Shown: positions 47,001 to 61,500 of the stretch, piece after piece
Position numbering within the stretch: position 1 is the first letter of the stretch
Layout of the letters: each line of letters starts with the position of its first letter
Assembly (NCBI RefSeq): GCF_949628215.1
Contig: NC_134281.1
Coordinates: 14,890,501-14,954,500, forward strand
DNA: 64,000 bases
Source of the DNA: Phalacrocorax aristotelis
Taxonomy: Eukaryota > Chordata > Aves > Suliformes > Phalacrocoracidae
Direction: 5' to 3'
Made by a program: the position numbers and the translations under genes
Notes under the pieces: model-generated
Told to the model about the DNA's origin: nothing
The model's database searches: none
The model's input: the letters and a program-made list of their open reading frames with translations, nothing else

Positions 47001-49368
47001 TTCCTGGGCTGTTTCAGAATTACTTCATCTTCAGCATGTACTTGAGGAAGTCACAGCAAGACAGAGTAACCTTGAGCTACGCTGTCATATTATTTTATAG
47101 AAAACTGAAATATCATGAAGTAAAAAACAAAAACAAAAAAAAAAAACACCAAGAGACAGCAACATGAACTGGAACAATTTGCAGAGACCAACTGCCTGCC
47201 ATGCAATATCTGTAAGCCTAGATTTAGGCACAAAAAGGAAAAAAAAAAATTGGATTTGCTGCCTCTCTGTACATTTTTGTTGGCAAGAATAAAACCAGTC
47301 TCTTAAGGCTGAGAGATGAGATTAGACGACCATCTATGAAATAAAAATGCTGCTCTCTTTTAGAAAAATGCCTCAGAATTGTGTGGTCTGTGTGACAGTG
47401 CACCAGCCAAATTTGGGCACAGGGCAATCTGTTTGGCCTGACAGGGCAACAGCAAAAGCAGGTATTTCCACAAGTGACTGGCTATTCTGGGGATGAAAAA
47501 TGTACTGGAACAGGAGTTGCTAACCAACTCAGGAAGAGACTGTGGAAGTGCTCTGCTGCTCAGCCTCCCCCCTCACCTCCTCTTTTAAGGCAGGAGCACC
47601 GTGCCCCCTTCCTCGGCTGCTCCAGCCCTTCTGTAGGCCGTGGTGCCCACAACACCTCCGACAGCTGCCCTAGCTCCTGCTGCAGCAGTGGCCCCGGCAT
47701 AGCAGACTGTGTTAGTCCTGCCCAGGCGCTGCAGGGGCAGGCGCTGCTCCCCGTTCTCTCTCGCGACAGGAGCCAGGTACAGTGACCTTTTACACAGAAT
47801 GCGCATCTCCAGCAGAAGGGGCAGGAGGAGACTGCTGCCTTCAGCCGCCACCGGGCCCCTCCAGTGCGTGAGGAGAGCTACGGCTGCTGATCCCTCTGCA
47901 CCTACAGCCATCAAGCAGAGAGGGCCTGGGAGTCCTTGCTTACTTTGTCAACACTGAACAACCCCAACTATGAGGGGCTGGGCCACCACCAGCTGAGGGG
48001 GAGATACTCTGAAAATTGCTTCCATTCCTGAACACCAGAAATGCCCTGCAACAAACTGTAAAACACTCATAACTGTTATATTATAACTTGGAGTATAAGC
48101 ATATTTTTATCTTTCTATATTTCCTGTTATTTTCATGCCACTATTAGAGAGATATCTTCTGTTCCACTGACTGTTAGTATTTATAGTAATTAGTGCAAAA
48201 ATAAATATTTATCTTCAAACAAGTCTCCTCTTCTGGATTAAAAGGTCAATGCACATTTTGTACTATACAAAATAAATATTACACAGGGTATGGAACACAG
48301 AGTTCAGATCACAAGCCGTAAACAGACACTGCTTTGAAAAATGCTTCATGGGATTGACTAGGATGTAGGATTAGCACAGTCTCTTACTTCAGAGCTAGTC
48401 CATTCTGTTTGCAAAACCAATTCCCATTAAAAGATTTAAAAAGCCTCATCTCACTTTCAGTAAATGTAGCGTACTGGTGGCAAGGCATCTACATATTCAG
48501 AAGATTTTTGAGATGATGGAATTCAAGATGTTCCTGCAACTCTAAGCATGTTCTATAAAAAGTGAGCTCAAACGTTTACAGCTTTTTATTACAGGTACTG
48601 GGAAAATCAAGAACATGGCACTTGTGCTACAAGAATATATACATTATTCTTATCATTTGATAAGGAATGCTTTATACATTCCTCATGCAGCAAAGTGCAA
48701 CTGTGTCTCATCAGCTCTTACCTAGGTCTGACAGCACTTTTTTCTCCTGTTGAAAGAAGACTTTCAGCATTATATTCACCAAAAAAAATAATCATGACAG
48801 TATCATACAGTGCAATATGAAACAAAAAATAAGATCTTTCTGCCTAGAACTATTGCACACCTCACTGATGTTAATGTGGATTTTTCTTCCTAAACCTAAG
48901 AACAGTTATGTGCAACAAATTAGGTAAAGCTTAGCACTGTCTTATTTGGACATCCACTTTTGTTTCCAGCAAGGTGTTCTCCATACTGCAGTGTAAAGAA
49001 CAAATTTCAGCGTACTGCTGAATTCCAATGAGCGTTTTAAGTTTTGCTTCATGAGCAGTCAATTGCACAGAGGGGTGGGGGTGGGGAACCATTTTTTCCA
49101 TAGTGCAGAGAAGCCTTGAGAAAACATAATTCTGTAATAAACATGGTAGCATCACCCCACTTCATCTGGCATACAGAAGAGAGATTATATTGACATGAAA
49201 ATTGAAATTATTTAATTGAGAAAGAAAAATCAAGGCATAACAGGGTCTACATATTGTAAAGTCGTTTCTATACTACAACAGACCCTCCAACTGCATTTCA
49301 CTTCTTGTAGAACTTGTGCCATTTTACCAGATATAGCCATGATTCCAATTTTAATAAAGTAGGCAACC
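44007..49368 (-). promoter_or_regulatory. Probable APPL1 3' UTR with candidate poly(A) signals
   Basis: Downstream of the APPL1 stop on the minus strand there is no other gene for over 5 kb. AATAAA on the minus strand occurs at 48585-48590, 44610-44615 and 44007-44012, so alternative ends are possible. The true 3' end cannot be fixed from sequence alone. Confidence 0.4.
47500..47965. other. GC-rich block in the APPL1 3' flank
   Basis: About 460 bp of high GC with several CpG (for example CTCTCGCGACAGG and GCCGCCACCGGG) in an otherwise AT-rich region. Open frames of 103 and 109 codons lie on opposite strands but show no family I recognise and are likely chance. Confidence 0.6.
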
Positions 49369-49518
49369 TTAGGCTTCAGATTCTCTCTTCTTCTTCCCAT
49401 CTTCTCCTAAATCGCTGTCTTCTGACTGGCTACTGCTAAGGACTACAAATTGTCCTTCTCCACTGCTCTGGTTCGATCTGCTGGAAGCAGCTATCAACCG
49501 GCTTTGCTCCTCTAAGTC
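49369..49518 (-). CDS. APPL1: APPL1 last coding exon
   Basis: DLEEQSRLIAASSRSNQSS, then GQFVVLSSSQSEDSDLGED and KKRESEA; stop TAA is the complement of 49369-49371. Phase 0 start. Confidence 0.95.
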   Translation of the reverse strand, partial: DLEEQSRLIAASSRSNQSSGEGQFVVLSSSQSEDSDLGEDGKKKRESEA

Positions 49519-52500
49519 CTGATTTGAAAAGGAGGGGTTGGGAAATCAGAAAAAGAACCTTAACTTTAGAGCCATCTACAATTGAAACAGAATACCATTA
49601 TTATGATTTATAAAATATCTTTTAATACTATCAATAGACAGCTTTCTGTACAGAGGGAATGAAAAGACTGAATAGGAAACCACAACATTTACATTTCAGT
49701 AGTTGGCACCATTAGAACAGCTAACACATTAACCCATTTGTACCTCCAACCCCCAAACCACAGCAGGTCAGAACAAGGGCCCTTCATCTGCAGCTCGCTC
49801 CCTGCAGCCCCATCCTCACTGCCTCGGCTCAACCCTCTCCAGCAACTGAAATTATTTTGGGCCTGTGGTAGGTGTTCCTTCAAGCACTGCTCTTGAGTCT
49901 CCCTGTAAAGATGTTTTGTGGTTTATCCCCTCAGAAGAGCTCTTTTTAAAAACTACTATACAAAATTATACAAAATCTGCACAGGCAATACTTTTAATAA
50001 TTAAGATAATTCCATAACTTTCCATGAACTTGCACTAAAGAATGTGATAGTGGAGCTTGGCGTACAAAAGCGCAAAAGAAAGCAAGCAGAAAGGAAAAAA
50101 AGAATATTAAGAAATAATGATGAAATGTACCTTTTCAATTTGCTTTTGTTTATTCAGTTGTTTTTGTTGCTTCTCTTTTACTCTATCTATTTCTTTTTGC
50201 TTTTCTGATGCTTTTCGATCCTAAAGGGCAAAAACAAAGTAAGTAACAACAGCCTGAGATGTTTGATACCCTACCAACGTATACGAATTTGCTCAAAACT
50301 GTTATACCACTGTTTTGATTATTCTTCCTTTAAAGCACCGGTATGTTTGTTAAAGGTATCTAGCCAAATCCTATCCTGAATATTGTTCCACAGCACACAT
50401 TTGTCTTTTTATCTCAGGTTTAAATTTTAGAAAACAAATCCCTTGCAATACACTACAACATTATGACTGCCGCGATAAGCACCTTGCAGAATATCTTCTA
50501 GTACCCATATTAGATATGCTCTCTCCCTTCCATTTACAAGTGTCCCTTGCCCCAGAAAGATTCTTACCAGTTCTGCATGTAAAGCTATCTGTTTTGCCAG
50601 TCCAACCGAGTCACAAATCTAAACACAAAACAGATTGCAAAGAGTCAAAAAGACTAATAAAAATGCCTTTAAAATTAAGCCAGAATCCTGAATTAGAGAT
50701 GATGGCATACAAAAGCACTCACAGGTACTTAGACCTCCAGTTTTAACTGTTTTTCAGCACATAAACAAAACACTCTCCCACAGAAATCCCTTAGACAGCT
50801 TGAATGGATCAGACATCTTGGGATCCATGTCAGGTTCAAACCCGATACAGGTATACCCATCACCAATACCTTTTCCCCTTCATTATTCGATTCAAATATG
50901 TAGCAGACGGAAGTTTGGCGGCTCTCAACTCTCCCTCCTGAAGTTCTAAGCACAAATCCAAAAAGGCGCTTATTCTCCTGGTGTGTAGCATACAAGACTA
51001 CATTGGGCAAAGGAAACTGCCAAAAAGGATCAAATATGGAGATACTAAAATTAGTTCCAAATAGTTTCTATATGAGGTTTCAATATACTTCACATTAATT
51101 ACTTCAATATCATAAATGCACAACCACACCAGGAGTTACAACCTGAACAAACATGTAATTACGAAACACAAACAGCAGACTAGAAGGCAAGGATTAAATT
51201 ATTCAAAAGAGGAAAATTTCTAAAAACACTCTATATAAGAGAAGGGGACCAAATTTGCAATGCAATTCAGTCTAAGTGTGAATATGCTCCTTTTGTGTTT
51301 TCTTTAAAGAGACATCATCCATACAAATCACATATGACTAAGCTTTCAATATTTGGTGCCAGGTAGAGGCACCACTTCTCCAAAACCTCTACTGCGATTA
51401 GTTCAGCTCTCCTGAATTATATAAGCAAGAAAAAAAGAACGCCACTACTACAGCTGTTATAAACTGACAGGATGAGTTTTTCCTAACCTTAAATGTACAC
51501 ATGTCGAATACTGAATGTGCACTCAGTGGATACATCTCACCTGTAAAAGCTTACAGCTTTGGGCAGTTTTGGACTTAATGCCACAAACGTAAAGAAAGAA
51601 AAAAGCACCACTTAAAACATCAAGACATTTTCACGTGCTTAGGATTTCCTTTCACGGTAATTAAAGTAATTCAGAGTCCCTGAAAAACTGAAGGTTTTTA
51701 AAAGAAGAAAAGATTTGTTTTCTAATTCATAGACTGTGAATTGCGCATAAAGAAAAAGAGGGGGGAACAGTTTTGAAATATGAAAAATAAGAATTAAGCT
51801 GGCCTTATCTGATACCCTAAGAAGAATTCCACTTATTTCTTTCAAATGCTTTTTTGTGAAGAATTAGAAAGAAAAAAAACCCCAAACCAGAAACTGTACA
51901 ACACTCGCAATGCAATTATGCAATAAAAAAAAAAGACCCAAAACAAAACAAAAAAAACCCACACACCAAGCAAACCCTTTTGGACTTCAGAACTAACTTG
52001 ACTCCGACCTTAATGTTACCTCTCTACTAAAAATATAAATGTTTACAATCAAACATGTTGTTAAAAGACAATATTCTGTTTATCTAAGGTTTTACCTCAT
52101 CAAATCAGGGGCAGGGGAGTTTCAAAAGCCTATTTAACCTATTGAAATCGCTCCCCTTAACCCTGATTTGCCAGTGGCTTTCTGTCTACTTTTAAAAGTA
52201 TGCATTAGTCTCCTAATTTCAGTGGAAACTTGTCATGCTGTCAGTGATTTTTGCTAGCACCTAATAATACGATTTTTAAAGTAGAAGAATTACATTGCTA
52301 GGTATTTATCTTAAAATGTAAAGTTACTTACTCGTAGTCTTGTAACTTGTGTCTGTGGATCAATTAACCTAAAAATTTGTTTTTAGAAACAAACCAGAAA
52401 ATAAATTTTACCAAAGCGGAAGATCATTCTGTAAATTAACATCAGCAGAAGTCAGGATGCAAACTTACTTTAAACAGTCACAAGTGACTAATAAATGTGA

Positions 52501-55500
52501 TTCTGTCATCCTGAAAATGTTATGGATGGCACGAGCTGCTAGTATTTGACGCATTGTTTCATAAACAACATCTGGACTTTCATCAGACTTCACCTCCATA
52601 GAGCCAAGAAATCTTACAATAAATAACTGATGAAGAATTGAATCTAAAGGCAAAGAAAAGTATTGAGAAAAGTGAATTCCATTTGGGGTTTTCCATTCAA
52701 AACCAGAGATGGACTGCAGTCAGGAAAACTCCAAACTCCTAACAACTTGGAAAGAGATTGCTGATACTTAGGAATCAGAGGCAGTTACTACACAGCAAGT
52801 CACACACCTTTTCATTTGGCTTAATGAATACAAAAGAAGCCAGGAATTGTTTTTAAAGCAGACTTTCTGACAGTAGCCTGATTTAACTCAGCTTGTCTAA
52901 CATGTCACTAATGGAACTAAGCGCTCTAACACTAGTGTTAAATTAGAAGGGAGAAGCTACACATTAAAACAGAAAATTAATTTTCAAATTCTGTTTTTTA
53001 TTTTGCATTGAAATAAAATTTTTGCTTTACCTTCTGTTTCAGATTTTGAGCCTCCAGATTCACCAAAAGGATTTGTGCGTCTATTAAAAAATGAAAACAT
53101 TAAACCAGGAGTCAGATTACAAGAACCACTGAAAAAGAATGTAGCAGTCTCATGCTGCATCAAATAAGAATATGTAATGATTTTACAGACTTGAAATCCA
53201 GATGAGTAATGTATGATAAATCATAAATACAAGCAATTTAATCATGAGTTAAACATAGATTGCTATTATTTGAGGGCTCAATTTATGGGAAAAATATCAT
53301 TGTCCTATTGCTACCATAGAGAGTTTTGTTCACATGGTATTTTTTCATGTCTGAATTAAGCCCAAGACAAGACCTTGTTGATATTTGAAAAGGTATAGTT
53401 TTAGGGGATGAACTTTCACAGAACAGCCTCAGTAGGTACAGCCAAAAGCTAGTCCTTTCAGCACTCCTTAGGAGCACTACACTTCTCATCACTGTCTCAA
53501 GCTGTTGAATTACTTACTGAAGAGAAGTCACTCAGTTTGTTTCAAATGCAGCTTTCTGAAAACACCACTGGGGTTTTACTCCTAGAGGGTCAAGAGAAAT
53601 GTGGCTATTTCTGGCTCTCAAAGACAGAATTGCTATCAGTTACAATGAAAAGTGAAAATACTCTAGGCTTCCAAGTCTACATTTTTCAAAAGCAGTAAAG
53701 CAATGCTGAAAAGAGTATGGGAAGTGGGGAAATTTTATTTAAAACTTCTGAAGAGGAAAACACCCTTTCTCTTTGGCTAACTGGTAGCTGAAAAACTATT
53801 GTCAAGGGTTCAACAGACTTCAAATTAGGTTTTATAGGGGAGTAATGAAGGTGTCACCTCTCAATAGTTAGTGTTCTAAAAGCAAATTTCAGAACTGAGA
53901 GAAAAAAAAGGTCAATCTCTTTTTCAGTTACATGACATACTGACTGCCAGCTTTATTTTATCAGTGAAACCTTTTAACTAAGAGATGTCTAAAGTAATAA
54001 AATTCTTCTAGATTGAACTCTGAAGTCAAGATTGCGTTGCTACAATGTCTACATAACATGGACTCAATCAAGAATCATCCCATCAAATGTTGGCCTGTGT
54101 CAATACACTAAAGGGAAATTCTTTTTATTAGCATCTCTTATTGCTCAGACTTTTATTGTCATTTAAGATTAGACTGGAAGAGTAAACAAAAAATCTCACA
54201 GGATCTCTCAAAAGGCAAAAATAAAATTTACATATAAGTCATCAGTATCAGAAACTGAGGAAAGCCTTTTTTTTTTAAATAATTAATACTTCAAAAGTAG
54301 CATGTTGTCTATCTGTACAAACACCAGTAATGGTTAACTGAAAACACTGAGCACAACTATGTATCATTTCTGCTATGAAAAATATGATTTTCTAGAATGG
54401 AATTATAACTGATGACATGAATTTAGCTGAAGTATTAACCTTTCCACGTTGTGGAATACAGCTCAAGTCTATTTTAAATCAATATGTTCCTAAGGATATA
54501 GTTAGCCAACTGATTACCCTGCTATACCGAACAACAACAACAAACTGTCAAAAAAAAAGAAGAGTTGAATGTGTATAATTTTAACTCCTATGTATCTGTG
54601 AGGTGCAACTGAAAATTCAAATATTTTTCTAGGGGGTAGGGGGATACAACGCATTATTGTGACTAGAGTAATGTAAATTAGTTGTCAGCTTTTTGGCTTT
54701 TTTTGTGGTTGTTAAGAGCAGCTGGATCTGCAAATATGTTTTCTTAATATCAGAATTCCATACATATAGTTCCAGAAATGCAGTGCAGATTTTTAGGTTT
54801 TATTATTATTTTTGAATGGGAAGTCTGCAAAAAACCAAGTAGGAGAAAATGTTTTTATCTTTTGGGAATTGCTCTTAGACAATTTCAAGTTGTCTGTATA
54901 TGAGGTTACTCTAGAAGCCTAGATCATTTTCACTCACCTTTCAGGTTAAGAAGAGTGTCATCGTATGCCATCATCACCTGGAGGCAGGGCTACCAAATTT
55001 CTCTTGAGTTTCCAAGAGGAAATAACCCAAGCTGCTGGGTGAGCAAGCAATAGGAAAGGAAAATACTTTGTGAAACCAAAACACTCAAATAAATCAAGAA
55101 ATAAAAGCATTAGCTGTTAAAGGAAGAAAAGTTGCTGCTGAATAGAAAACTACACCTTGAACCTACTGCATGTAATTAAGCCAATTTTTTACAACTCTGT
55201 TTAACAATTAAAACAATTGTTTTGCTTCGCTGGCCACTGCAAATTTTGTGACATGAGTCAGGGCAAAGGCAATGTGTGTTTTGGAGCTGCAGCCTTAAAC
55301 GTGGTGTTCTTGTTTGTTTGGGTTTTTTTAAATTAATAACATTAACTTTAGGATTTTTTTTCTTCCGTCTCTCTACATTCCCTACCTGCCCAACTGCCCT
55401 GAAGATTTTGCTTGACCAGGCAGATCTTCACTAACCGGAGATATTATGTCAAATTGTATGGGAGTGTCAGGGGCAACAAGTGAATTCAAAGAAAGTGCCG

Positions 55501-58500
55501 ATAAAGCTGCTGATTCAGATCCCAGTGACCCTGTGCTGCTAGTACGAGCTGCAGGAGGACGAGATTGTCTAAAACAAAACAAAAAAATTAAAATGAAGAC
55601 ATCTTAGTTTCAGGTTGGTTGATAATAAATTAAACCATATGGGAGACCAATGCAATATTCCAAAACTTGGATATAAAACAAAACAAAAACTAAAAACCTA
55701 AAGAATATCAGGGTATGGTAAACAAAAATGAAGTCTACATTCCTAGTCAAACTTAAGTTAAAGTTACTACTTGCATTAATAATTGCATCAGATTGTATTG
55801 TATTTCATATGTGATTATATATTGATGTTAAAACAATCTGAGGTCTGCTTCCAGGAGTTGGGCACATTAAGAAAAATCTCATTATTAATTCATACAACAA
55901 ACCAGACATATGATGCAGCCAACAGAGCTGTCTAGTCAGCTGGAAATGTGGGGTACTTGTAACAATGGATGCTAAACAATGCTAAGAGGTGAGTTCAAGA
56001 AATTTTCCTCCAGCTCATCAAAGACTTAGTTTGGAACATAGGAAGTTTTGTTTTGGGTTTTTGTTTTCTTCCTGGGACTTCATCCAGGATTCTCTTTATA
56101 GATGTGCTTTTGAAATGACCTGAAGTTCATCAGCTTACACAGTTGGCCGCATGCTCTCATGCCTCTGCTGAAAGGAAGGAGATGGAGTAACAGCCTCCAG
56201 AGCTGACTGATTTACACGTGCAGCAATTTCCTGCAATAGAGAGATGGGAAAAAATAACTGAAAACACTTTACTCAAAATAAGCTTTAAGATTTTAGTTTT
56301 ATTTATATGCGATTGACAGAAGTTATAAACTCAACCCTTTGTGAGAAACTTACATTCCTAAATTTTCACTAACATAGTTGTAGTATTTTCTTCTAACTCA
56401 AAACACATTTCCTGCTGTCCACTTTCTAAATTTACATGGATGCACTTGCTTTATAATACCACGAATGTTAATAAATGCCAGCAACAGAGAGAAGTCCCAG
56501 TGATAAGTCTGACAAAATAAGCAAATGTAGCCAGGAAGAAGAAGAAAAATTTCATTTGAGAAATGCAGTCCTCAACTCCTAACTAAAAACCATGAAGATT
56601 CAGAAGTCTACACTTGAACTTTAAGAATACTTAAATGTTTCTGAAAAACTGAGACATTAACAACTATCAAGTAAGGACTATGTAACAATGTTATTTCAGC
56701 AAACAATGCATCAGTTACAGCTGAAGAATTCCATTTTAATCTTTCATTGAAATAACTAATTCTGAAATATCAGTATTTAATGTTGATGGCTTCACTTCAC
56801 AGGATAAACCCAGTAACTAAAGTCCTTGAGGAAAGAGGATTTTTCAGAGGTGGAAGGTGCAGCAGACAAAACACTTTGTGCAAGCGCTGACTCAGAAAAT
56901 GAGAATGACTATAAAGCCATTGGGAAGTGAGAAGGCACTAAGATCCAGGTGTAACTGTGCACCCCCTCACTGATGTAAGGGAGCTGCGCCTGTTTATGCC
57001 AGGACTAAACAGAACCTCAGCTGTCTATTTTCATAACACATGCTTTAGGTGACCGAGCTCTGCCCTAAAACCGTTTTGTTTCTTAGCTGTAGAGTTAACT
57101 TAGACAGTCAGCCAGGTACTTGTATTATCTACAAAGTTATATTTAATCCCTAAACCGAAAACTGCCATGACACACTTTCCATTTCATCTTGATCATCCAG
57201 ATCATTTGGCAAGAGCTTTGTGTTACACAGCTGAATGAGGGATTCCCGTATTATTCAACAAGCTGCCTGTTGGCTGCTGTATCTACCATTCTCACCTCTG
57301 GTGATCACTGGAAAGCTTCCTTTCCAATAACCTGTTTCAGACCTCAGCAGGGACATCAAGGACTACAATTTCACTTTCAACATGGTTTATATATAGATAA
57401 ATGCTCTGTTATAAAACAAGAGATTCTGTTGGGCCAATCCCCCTAATTTAGCAAGTAAAAATAACTATGTAAGTTTCTATCAATATGAATTTACTATATA
57501 TATAAATGAAAACCATATAAATGACATTAATTTACCTACCCACATTCTCTACATGAAACCAATAATCGTTTTCTAACTCATCAAAAGGCAAATAACTCTT
57601 GAATGAAGTGAAAATATCTCCTTCCTACAAAATTGCTATGCTCATCTAATTCCTAAGATTGTCAGTTCCCTCTAGGAGAAATTAAAAGTATCCATCCGAA
57701 TATTTGTCATATTTATTTGTAACAAAGTATAATATACAAAGTACAAATACAGGATCTTGAAGATGTCAGAAAGTTATACCAAATATAAAAGTCACACACC
57801 TTTAATGCTTTCTATATAAGCATTTAGATGAAGGAGGCAACAGGCTGTATATTTCATACCATGAAAAGCTTATCAATTAGGCATGTAGGAAGTACTCAGC
57901 TTAATTCCAATTAGATCCAGCTCATCTCTTTTTAACTTTTTGCATATCTACATCTTAAAGGTATTACAGATACTATAAACTTTAGTCAAGTTACCTCAGG
58001 GTTTTCACTTAGATATATCTGTTTAGATATGTTGTTTATGGTGCATATCCACTGAAAGACAGAGAGAGAAAAGAAAAAAGTCATTTTTTCGTAGTTTTTT
58101 TTTAACAAACTTGATTAACTACACTCCTATACCATTAGGCTATTATGTGCAAAAAGTCCAGAGAAACTTTTTATTTTCACCTCTAGAGAAAGCTGAAAAA
58201 ACTAGGGAAAATATATCCCTGCTGGTTGGGTGGGGTTTTTTTTCCCATTTCCTTTCTCCATCAATATTTGCTAGAACATATAAGTTTTCTGACCTAGTAT
58301 ATGAATACTGACATTTCTCAGCTGGTATTCATCCATCCATGGCACAGGCAAGTAAATCTGCATCACCAGACTTAGCAGCCATTCGGTAACAGCGATCACA
58401 AGCAGCAAGCAGCTTTGGAAGCAGTCCAAAAGTAAACTATTTTACATTTCTTGATTCAACTTGTTTGCAAAGTATAAACATGTTTCCCATCATGCATCAG

Positions 58501-61500
58501 GGGCAGAAAACCAAAGAGTTTTTCCTCATTTCTCAACCACCTGTATCATTATGTGTTTCCTAACCTAAGATTTCCTCTATTTCCCATTCCTGACAAGCAA
58601 GTAGGAAGAAAGACCATTGCAAAAGCATGAATAGGAAGAAGGAAAAGCAGCATTTGTAAAGATGCCATTACTGCTAGCTATTTTGCTGTGGGGTTTTTTT
58701 TTCCCTTCTTCCCTTCCTTTCTTCCATAATACTGTAAAGGACTTGGCAATCAGAACTGCATTTTTTTCTCTAGGAATTAAACACAGTAATATTTTGTTGG
58801 ACTTCCTGAAATCTGCCATTATAGGTAGGATATAATGAGTTAAAAGTTCACTGTTCACCACCTAGAGAACATAAAATGAGCATTCCAACTCTTGTTACGA
58901 ATACATTCCTTCTGCGCAATGGAAAATCACTGGACTCTGTGCAAAGCTCCTATAAGCTTACCTCTTCATAATCTTTTTTACTCTCAGCCTGTAAGATCGA
59001 AGACCTGAAAGAGGAGAATGGCAAAGACAATTCTGTCTATTTAAAATGCCTCACAAGTACGTTCACACAGGAAACCCCATTTTCATGTTTATACATTGCA
59101 CAGTAAATTAAGGACAGCTAAAGACTCTGAGTACGTGGTGAGTGCAGTCAACATTTAATTGGAGGGAATAAAAACCCATGTTTTCATTTCAATTGAAAAT
59201 AGAAAAGGAACAAAATCCTACTTGTGCCCATGTAATATTTAAGTGCTCACAAAATGTAATAATACACCATTGTAAACCGATTATGGTAATTTTATTCTGA
59301 AAAAAACACTCAGCTACATTATAAAGGTGATCAACTAAAAAAAACAGGCATTACAAAGTTAAAAAGACATCCCAGATTTTGCCTTTAAATACCCCCAAAA
59401 TCTATCAAGCTATAATCTGGCCAAAGGTAGACCATCTTTCCTTTCTTAATTAGTGAGTCCAGTATGACTTACAGGTAACAGTAATGTAAGAATACTTACT
59501 TTTTACCATCAAAAGATGTTATCTGAAAACAGTACCGTCTGTCTTCACAGTCCACAGCCATTACAGAACAGTTGTCTATATCCATGACAAGTCCCCCAGC
59601 TACGTCACCTCTTGCCTGGCTCATCAAATTTCCACCTTGAGTGAAGTAAAACTGTCTCTCCCAACTGGAAGATACCAGCCCTGTCTTACTGTAAGATAGA
59701 AAGAGGTTCTTAGTTCATAGATTAGGAGTTCAGCTGAGCTGTATAAATTAGAAAAAAAAAAAATTACTTGGAACAAGCCATCTGGGCACTTAAGAAAACT
59801 TTTTTGCCCCATTTAATGTTTTAGGTTAGCTTTACAGCTAAATTAGTCTCATCTGTTGGTTTTTTCATTCTAAACCTATTGCTGGGCAAAGAATACATAA
59901 AATAGTTGCTTTCTTAGATTATGTGAAACAATTTAGAATAAAAAGTACTTCAGTTTTGATGATCAGCTTTCACGGCATTGCTTTACACAATATGAGTATT
60001 CAAATTATATGCATTATCAATATAATTGATAAGACCTCTGAACTCTGCACTTACGTTGTTAAGACTAAGTTTTGAAGAACTTTGTGTTAAGCATTAACTT
60101 AGGTAAGATACATCAATTTTCCAAGGATTTTGTACCATTTAACAAGATTTCAAAAATTTTGCTTAGACCATGTCATTGGGTTTGTCCTGCTCCCCATGGA
60201 ATAACAGAAGAGGAACACTCTGAAACCAAAAATCAGTAACACTTGCAGTTTAGCCTTCCTTTTTGTTCAGCTACTCTCTTCAATATTAATTGCTGCAATT
60301 TTTGTTCTACTATGGAAACTGATGCCTCATTCACTGGGTATGTTACTCTAACTGCTGTTGTAAAAGTAACCTACATGGTTTTTAAAATTCCTTGGAGTTT
60401 ATTGCATAAATTAGAGAAAAAGATCTGAGCGTAACAACTACTTTTTAGTAACTATTAAAATCAGCTGCTAGACTAACAGCTCCCTCCAGTGGACAAAAGA
60501 GCACCTCATGAAATAGAGAAGGCTGTTAAAAGTGTATTTCGGTTAACAGAGAATGTTTTGCCTTGTGTATCTCAAGCTTGTTGTATTTTATTAGTGACTT
60601 GACTCCCAAAGCTTTAACAGACACTTATATAACAATCCTGACAGCTGCAATCTTGTGGTTTTCTGATTACAACCCAGTGAAACTACACTCTCCTAAATTT
60701 TAATTTTTATTTTTGATGGGAAAATTCAGGCAAAATTATGACTAAAATCAAGATAACTATGCTTTGCACCTGAATGAGGCTATGTCAGTGTAACCACGAA
60801 ATTGATGCTAATTAACTGAAGGAGTGCAGAGAAAGAAACAGAATAGTTCCTATGTGACTTACTCAACTAAGTTCATAAAATCAGCATAGCTAACTTCAGA
60901 AAAATATTGCATATGTTTTAGCTTTCCTTTCTCAACATTAAATATTCTGGAATTTTAAAGTGACAAGTTAGTCTTACTTTCTTGCATTGAGATAGCCAGC
61001 TTTCCGTGTTAGATTTCTGTGAACAGGAAATTTTGTAGTATCAGGATCAGGCAAGTACAGTGGATCACTAGCTACTTCCAAGTCCTCTATAGTTTGTTGC
61101 ATATTTTCTACTTCACACTCCATTTCCCTGCGAACACTACAAAGGTAAAAAAATGTGTTATTAACAAAGATAATTTATTAATAAGTAGAAACAGAAAAAT
61201 AATTGTCTTGATAATAGTTCAAAATTTGACAAAAGCAACTTACTTCTGCACACTTGTGCCAATGTTGGTCAAAAATTCTTCCAACTGCTCAGTAAGGTTT
61301 TCTGAACCCATTTTAAAAAAACTTATCTTAAAAAAAAAAACAGGAGGAAAAGGGAGAATTTAGTAATTAATAAAAGTACAGTAACAATTAACAGATGAAA
61401 CCATAAGAGGTTAGTTTCTCAGAGAAATGTGTTTTCATCCCTCATGCCCCCAAAGCCCAGTTCTTCCACACCCTTGACTGAAAATGGTAGTGATGCGACT

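Noticed and set aside
47474-47914. Overlapping open frames on both strands in the GC-rich block
   Set aside because: High GC lowers stop frequency; no domain, conserved family or splice context is visible.
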